35,260 nt of DNA from an uncultured Eisenbergiella sp. (GTDB taxonomy: Bacteria > Bacillota > Clostridia > Lachnospirales > Lachnospiraceae): NCBI GenBank assembly GCA_947630215.1, contig CANRGX010000025.1:1-35260 (forward strand), read 5' to 3'. The notes under the pieces were generated by a model. It made no database searches, had not been told where the DNA came from, and worked only from the letters and a program-made list of their open reading frames with translations. This document shows, in pieces, positions 31,681 through 35,260 of this stretch. Positions within the stretch are counted from its first letter, which is position 1. The number at the start of each line of letters is the position of its first letter. Position numbers and translations under genes: made by a program.

Positions 31681-32595
31681 TTATCTGGATCGGGCCATAT
31701 TGCGGTAGGCGGAAGGAGAGCAGTTCATCTGCTGGCGGAACACGCGGTTGAAGGTGGAAAGACTGGAAAAGCCGGACTGCATGGCGATCTGGGTGATGGA
31801 CAGATCGGGCCGGCTCAGCAGCTCCTCCGCCACCCGGATCTTGCGGTGGCAGACGTAGGCGGAAAAGGTAAAGCCGGTATACTGTTTAAAGAGCCTGGAA
31901 AAATGGAATTTGGAAAAGCCCGCGCGGGCGGCCACGTCGTCCAGGTTGAGATCGTCCATATAATGTGTATCGATGTAGCTGAGAATATCGTTGAACTTGT
32001 TGATATATTCCTTCTGATGGGACACATAGCCGGAGGAAAGCATCGGCATAGTGTTTAACCGGTGCGTCCCCAGAACCACACACAGATTCAGAAACAGCGA
32101 ATAGACGGACAGATCGGAAAATTCATTGGAACCGAAGTATTCGTTGCGCATCTGCAGCAGAATATGATAAACTTCATCATAAAGGGCCGGATTTTCGCTG
32201 CGGGTCAGGCAAAGTGGTGCGGCCAGCAGAGGTTCCAGCCGGGAAAAGCCGTGCATCGTCTCCAAGGGCGCAGAGTCCAGCAGGAAAATGAAACGGACGC
32301 CGCTTTCGGGGGCGGCGATACTGTGGATGGCCCGGGAGGGGATCAGCAGAATCTCTCCGGCCTGCAGACGGAACACCTCGTCCCTGACGGTCACTTCATA
32401 TCCGTTTTCCATGGGGAGGATGATTTCCACGGCGCTGTGCCAGTGGGCTTCAAATCCCACGGGCTGGTCGTTGTACCAGATACGCACGGAAGCGTCCTGG
32501 CGGTATTCCACCACTTCCTGGATATCCGGCTGGATTTTGCGGATACCGGAGAAATCGTTATTGGTGTGATAAAATTCAGCGCGGTTTTTTCCCAT
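31681..32595 (-). CDS. AraC-family transcriptional regulator with cupin-like sensing domain
   Basis: This is a 304-residue regulator. The N-terminal half (about residues 25-165) has a cupin-type ligand-binding pattern, with His-Trp-His-Ser-Ala-Val-Glu-Ile and a later Ile-Pro-Ser-Arg-Ala-Ile-His-Ser. The C-terminal 100 residues hold the two helix-turn-helix motifs of AraC proteins: Asp-Asp-Val-Ala-Ala-Arg-Ala-Gly-Phe-Ser-Lys-Phe-His-Phe-Ser-Arg, and Ile-Thr-Gln-Ile-Ala-Met-Gln-Ser-Gly-Phe followed by Phe-Asn-Arg-Val-Phe-Arg. A GGGAGGTGA lies seven bases before the ATG on the minus strand. It is convergent with the glycoside hydrolase genes and divergent from deoC. It is the only transcription factor near the locus, so sugar-dependent control of the GH and transporter genes is a reasonable inference, but its binding site is not identified. 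Confidence 0.93.
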   Translation of the reverse strand: MGKNRAEFYHTNNDFSGIRKIQPDIQEVVEYRQDASVRIWYNDQPVGFEAHWHSAVEIILPMENGYEVTVRDEVFRLQAGEILLIPSRAIHSIAAPESGVRFIFLLDSAPLETMHGFSRLEPLLAAPLCLTRSENPALYDEVYHILLQMRNEYFGSNEFSDLSVYSLFLNLCVVLGTHRLNTMPMLSSGYVSHQKEYINKFNDILSYIDTHYMDDLNLDDVAARAGFSKFHFSRLFKQYTGFTFSAYVCHRKIRVAEELLSRPDLSITQIAMQSGFSSLSTFNRVFRQQMNCSPSAYRNMARSR

Positions 32596-32626
32596 GTGCG
32601 GTTCACCTCCCTTGTCCTTTTTTATT

Positions 32627-32655
32627 ATTTTAGCTTTTTTGGCGGAAAAAGTAAA
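32627..32655 (-). promoter_or_regulatory. Sigma-A-type promoter of the AraC-family regulator
   Basis: Read on the minus strand, TTTACT (complement of 32650-32655) is followed after exactly 17 bases by TAAAAT (complement of 32627-32632). This is about 30 bases before the start codon at 32595. The same gap must also hold the deoC promoter, for which no good hexamer pair is seen. Confidence 0.6.
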
Positions 32656-32701
32656 GTAGGGGTTCTATGGAATCTTTTTGCAATTTCAGGAGGCAAATAC
32701 C

Positions 32702-33346
32702 ATGACGGATCGGGAAATCCTGTCGCATATCGATCATACGCTTTTAAAGCCCTGGGCGGACTGGGGGCAGATGAAAGAAGTCTGCCGGGAAGCGCTCATG
32801 CTGGAAACGGCGTCCGCGTGCATTCCGCCGGTCTATATCGCCCGGGCCCGCGCAGCGTTCGCGCAGCTGAATCTGTGTACGGTGATCGGCTTTCCGCTGG
32901 GCTACAGCGTGACGGAAGCAAAGGCGGCCGAGGTCAGGCGCGCGCTGGCGGAGGGCTGTAACGAAATCGATATGGTCATCAATCTCACCGATGTCAAAAA
33001 CGGGCGGTTCGATCTGGTGGAAAGTGAGATCCGCACATTAAAGCAGATCTGCGGCGCGCACATTTTGAAGGTGATCGTGGAAACCTGTTATCTGACCCGG
33101 GAGGAAAAGATTGCCCTGTGCCGCGTGGTGACGGATGCGGGCGCGGATTTTATCAAGACGTCCACCGGGTTTGGAACGGGCGGCGCGGTTCTGGAGGACG
33201 TGCACTTGTTTCGGGAGCACATCGGCCCGGGGGTGCGGATCAAGGCCGCGGGAGGTGTGAAAACCCGGGAGGATCTGCTCGCCTTTCTGGAAGCGGGCTG
33301 TGATCGGATCGGAACTTCCTCGGCAGTTTCTCTGCTGAAGGGATGA
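32702..33346 (+). CDS. deoC: Deoxyribose-phosphate aldolase
   Basis: This 214-residue class I aldolase splits 2-deoxyribose-5-phosphate into glyceraldehyde-3-phosphate and acetaldehyde in deoxynucleoside catabolism. The catalytic set is complete: Asp90 in Asn-Glu-Ile-Asp-Met-Val, Lys152 in Phe-Ile-Lys-Thr-Ser-Thr-Gly (Schiff base) and Lys181 in Ile-Lys-Ala-Ala-Gly-Gly-Val-Lys. An AGGAGG precedes the ATG at 32702; the open frame extends upstream only through a TTG at 32678. The stop overlaps a possible ATG of the next gene, so deoC and the aminopeptidase gene are probably co-transcribed. No deoxyribose transport or phosphorylase gene is next to it. Confidence 0.96.
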   Translation: MTDREILSHIDHTLLKPWADWGQMKEVCREALMLETASACIPPVYIARARAAFAQLNLCTVIGFPLGYSVTEAKAAEVRRALAEGCNEIDMVINLTDVKNGRFDLVESEIRTLKQICGAHILKVIVETCYLTREEKIALCRVVTDAGADFIKTSTGFGTGGAVLEDVHLFREHIGPGVRIKAAGGVKTREDLLAFLEAGCDRIGTSSAVSLLKG

Positions 33347-33363
33347 CAGGGAAGGAGACAGAC

Positions 33364-35163
33364 ATGGAAAATCAGAGGATTCTGGATCGGCTGGAGCGGC
33401 TGAGAAGCGCCATGCGCGCCTGCGGCGCGGACTGGTATCTGGTGCCGACGGCGGATTATCACAATTCGGAATATGTGGATGATTATTTTAAAGTACGGGA
33501 ATATCTCTGCAATTTTTCCGGCTCCAACGGGACGCTGATCGTCGGAAGGACGGAAGCGGGACTGTGGACAGACGGGCGGTATTTTATCCAGGCCCAGCGG
33601 GAGCTGGAGGGAACGGGCGTCACGCTGTACCGGATGCTGGAGGAGGGGGTTCCTTCCAAGGAGGAATTTTTGGCACAGAAGATGCGGGAGGGAGAGACGC
33701 TCGCCTTTGACGGGCGCGTGGTGGACACCCGCTTCGGACTGGAACTGGAGAAGGCGCTGGCCAAAAAGAAGGTGACCATAGACTTCCATCAGGATCTGGC
33801 CGCCCGCATCTGGACGGATCGGCCGTCTTTGCCCTGTCATCCGGTGCGGGTGCTGGATGCGTTCCTCTGCGGAAAAACCGCCCGGGAAAAGCTGGAAAGC
33901 GTGCGCGCCGCCATGAAGGAACTGGGCGCTTCCTGTTTCTTTTTGAGCAAGCTGGACGATCTGATGTGGCTTTTCAATATCCGGGGACAGGATGTGCCCT
34001 GTAATCCGGTGGCGCTGTCCTATGCCTGGATCACGGAGACGGCCTGCCATTATTTCCTGCAGGAGAAAGCGATGAGCGAGACGTTTGTTTCCTATGCCGC
34101 AGACTGTGGGATCACGCTGCATACCTATCAGGAGACGGCGGATTTCTTGCAGACCTGTCCGGTGGAGGGGAAAATCCTGTGCGATCCCAATCAGGTCAGC
34201 TACGCCTTTTATAAGATTTTGTCCGGCCGCGCGCCGGTGATAGAGGCGCCCAACCCGACGGAACGGATGAAGGCGGTGAAGAACGAAACCGAGCTTTCCC
34301 GGATGCGCGAAGTCTTTTTAAAGGACAGCGCCGCCGTCTGCAAATTTATTTACTGGCTGAAGAAGAACATCGGCACGCAGCCTCTTACGGAGCTGTCCGC
34401 GGCCCGGTATCTGGACGGCCTGCGCGCCGGAATCGACGGCTATCTGGATCTTTCCTTCCCCACCATCAGCGCCTATGGGCCCAATGCGGCGATGATGCAC
34501 TATGAGGCCACCGAGGAGAGCTTTGCGGTTCTCAGACCGCAGGGGATGCTGCTGGTGGATTCCGGCGGACAGTACCTGGGCGGCACCACGGACGTGACCC
34601 GCACCATCGTACTGGGGGAGCTTTCGCAGGAGGAAAAGGCGCATTTTACGGCGGTGGCCATCGGAATGCTGCAGCTTTCCGACGCGCATTTCCTATACGG
34701 CTGCAGCGGACGCAACCTGGATATTCTGGCCCGTCAGCCGCTCTGGGAGAAGGGAATCGATTATAAGTGCGGAACGGGGCACGGCGTAGGCTATATCTTG
34801 AATGTGCATGAAGGCCCGCAGAACATCCGGTGGCGCTATACGGAAGGGATGCGGGAGGCGGTTCTGGAGCCGGGCATGGACGTTACCAACGAACCCGGCG
34901 TCTATCTGGAGGGCAGATACGGCATCCGCACGGAAAACGTGATGGTGGTGACGGAAGCGGAGAAGAACGGGGACGGGCAGTTCCTTCGTTTTGAGACGCT
35001 GACCTTTGTTCCCATCGATCTGGACGCCATCGATCCTTCCCTGATGCAGCCCAAGGACATCTGGCGGCTGAACCGCTATCACGCCATGGTGAAAGAGAAA
35101 ATCACGCCTTATCTGAACGCAGAGGAGGCCGCGTGGCTGGCAGAGGCTACGCGGGCTATCTGA
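33364..35163 (+). CDS. Aminopeptidase P family protein (M24B, Xaa-Pro aminopeptidase)
   Basis: This is a 599-residue cytoplasmic metallopeptidase that removes N-terminal residues ahead of proline. It has the three-domain layout of long aminopeptidase P (two creatinase-like N-terminal domains, then the pita-bread catalytic domain) as in the eukaryotic-type enzymes of about 600 residues. The five metal ligands are all present: Asp399 and Asp410 (Val-Asp-Ser-Gly and Thr-Asp-Val-Thr-Arg), His473 (Gly-Thr-Gly-His-Gly-Val-Gly), Glu510 (Asn-Glu-Pro-Gly) and Glu524 (Thr-Glu-Asn). The ATG at 33364 is preferred because AAGGAG lies six to seven bases upstream; the in-frame ATG at 33343 overlaps the deoC stop and would add seven residues. 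Confidence 0.94.
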   Translation: MENQRILDRLERLRSAMRACGADWYLVPTADYHNSEYVDDYFKVREYLCNFSGSNGTLIVGRTEAGLWTDGRYFIQAQRELEGTGVTLYRMLEEGVPSKEEFLAQKMREGETLAFDGRVVDTRFGLELEKALAKKKVTIDFHQDLAARIWTDRPSLPCHPVRVLDAFLCGKTAREKLESVRAAMKELGASCFFLSKLDDLMWLFNIRGQDVPCNPVALSYAWITETACHYFLQEKAMSETFVSYAADCGITLHTYQETADFLQTCPVEGKILCDPNQVSYAFYKILSGRAPVIEAPNPTERMKAVKNETELSRMREVFLKDSAAVCKFIYWLKKNIGTQPLTELSAARYLDGLRAGIDGYLDLSFPTISAYGPNAAMMHYEATEESFAVLRPQGMLLVDSGGQYLGGTTDVTRTIVLGELSQEEKAHFTAVAIGMLQLSDAHFLYGCSGRNLDILARQPLWEKGIDYKCGTGHGVGYILNVHEGPQNIRWRYTEGMREAVLEPGMDVTNEPGVYLEGRYGIRTENVMVVTEAEKNGDGQFLRFETLTFVPIDLDAIDPSLMQPKDIWRLNRYHAMVKEKITPYLNAEEAAWLAEATRAI

Positions 35164-35168
35164 GCGGC

Positions 35169-35192
35169 AATCATTTTTCAAGGAAAGTGATT
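35169..35192 (+). terminator. Short hairpin after the aminopeptidase gene, weak terminator candidate
   Basis: AATCATTTT at 35169-35177 pairs with AAAGTGATT at 35184-35192 through nine pairs including one G-T, with a six-base loop. It begins six bases after the stop codon. It is AT-rich, is followed by GACTTTTG rather than a clean T-run, and overlaps the next promoter's -35, so it may have a regulatory role instead. Confidence 0.35.
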
Positions 35193-35219
35193 GACTTTTG
35201 AAAACACTTTTGAGATAAT
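35191..35219 (+). promoter_or_regulatory. Strong sigma-A-type promoter with internal direct repeats
   Basis: TTGACT at 35191-35196 and GATAAT at 35214-35219 are separated by exactly 17 bases, both five out of six to consensus. ACTTTTGA occurs at 35194-35201 and again at 35206-35213, a 12-base period that fills the spacer. It should drive a gene starting near 35241. Confidence 0.75.
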
Positions 35220-35240
35220 ACATACGGTGTAAAGGATTAC

Positions 35241-35260
35241 ATGACACAATACTATGAAAG
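35241..35260 (+). CDS. Possible first codons of the next gene (cut by window end)
   Basis: An ATG at 35241 follows an AAAGGA at 35231-35236 and lies about 20 bases after the -10 of the strong promoter, so the leader would be short. Only Met-Thr-Gln-Tyr-Tyr-Glu is visible before the window ends. The frame stays open but is too short to identify; the ATG could also be chance. Confidence 0.35.

Noticed and set aside
32639-32668. Possible deoC promoter TTGGCG with a -10 around TTCTAT
   Set aside because: The -10 matches only three of six bases. The real deoC promoter may be elsewhere in this gap or need an activator.
1-35260. Search for CRISPR arrays, tRNA or rRNA genes, insertion sequences and attachment sites
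   Set aside because: No regularly spaced repeats, no tRNA-like cloverleaf or CCA ends, no transposase-like proteins with terminal repeats and no phage genes were seen by eye.

Overview
The window looks like chromosomal DNA of a GC-rich, plant-fibre-degrading member of the Clostridia, most likely a Lachnospiraceae-type gut anaerobe. The grounds are strong AGGAGG-type ribosome binding sites, tightly packed and often overlapping genes, a VanR/VanS-like two-component pair, a Firmicutes-type MetA, ABC sugar transporters without their own ATPase, and several plant-polysaccharide glycoside hydrolases. The taxonomic call is inference; no rRNA or other marker gene is present.

Positions 1-11938 are mostly housekeeping genes. 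They hold the end of a PgeF/YfiH-type gene, an OmpR-family response regulator with a many-pass sensor kinase, a threonine-aldolase-like PLP enzyme, and a minus-strand cob(I)alamin adenosyltransferase. A stand-alone prepilin peptidase, a MATE exporter, an RluF-like pseudouridine synthase, LigA, MetA and a divergent FMN alpha-hydroxy-acid oxidoreductase-like protein follow. A strong intrinsic terminator at 11963-12010 closes this part.

Positions 12192-25573 form one long co-directional unit that is the most interesting part of the window. In order it encodes a membrane-anchored solute-binding protein fused to two carbohydrate-binding-module-like domains, two ABC permeases, a secreted NHL beta-propeller protein with a C-terminal membrane anchor, and a YIP1-like membrane protein. 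A large membrane-anchored DUF5696-type protein, two more ABC permeases and a lipoprotein solute-binding protein follow. A terminator at 25545-25576 ends it. No ATP-binding subunit is present, so a shared MsmX/MsmK-type ATPase elsewhere is assumed. I read the unit as a surface glycan capture and import apparatus with several parts of unknown function.

Positions 25617-31658 carry the enzymes: a lipoprotein GH5 endoglucanase-type enzyme outside the cell, two tandem paralogues of a U32-peptidase-like four-cysteine family, and a GH43 beta-xylosidase/arabinofuranosidase-type enzyme and a GH10 xylanase that both lack signal peptides. This suggests cutting outside, import of oligosaccharides, and finishing in the cytoplasm. 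A convergent AraC-family regulator (minus strand, 31681-32595) is the likely local regulator.

Positions 32702-35163 hold deoC and an M24B aminopeptidase P. The window ends with a strong sigma-A-type promoter containing short direct repeats and what may be the first codons of another gene. No tRNA, rRNA, CRISPR array, insertion sequence or prophage gene was seen, and no gap between genes exceeds 300 bases.
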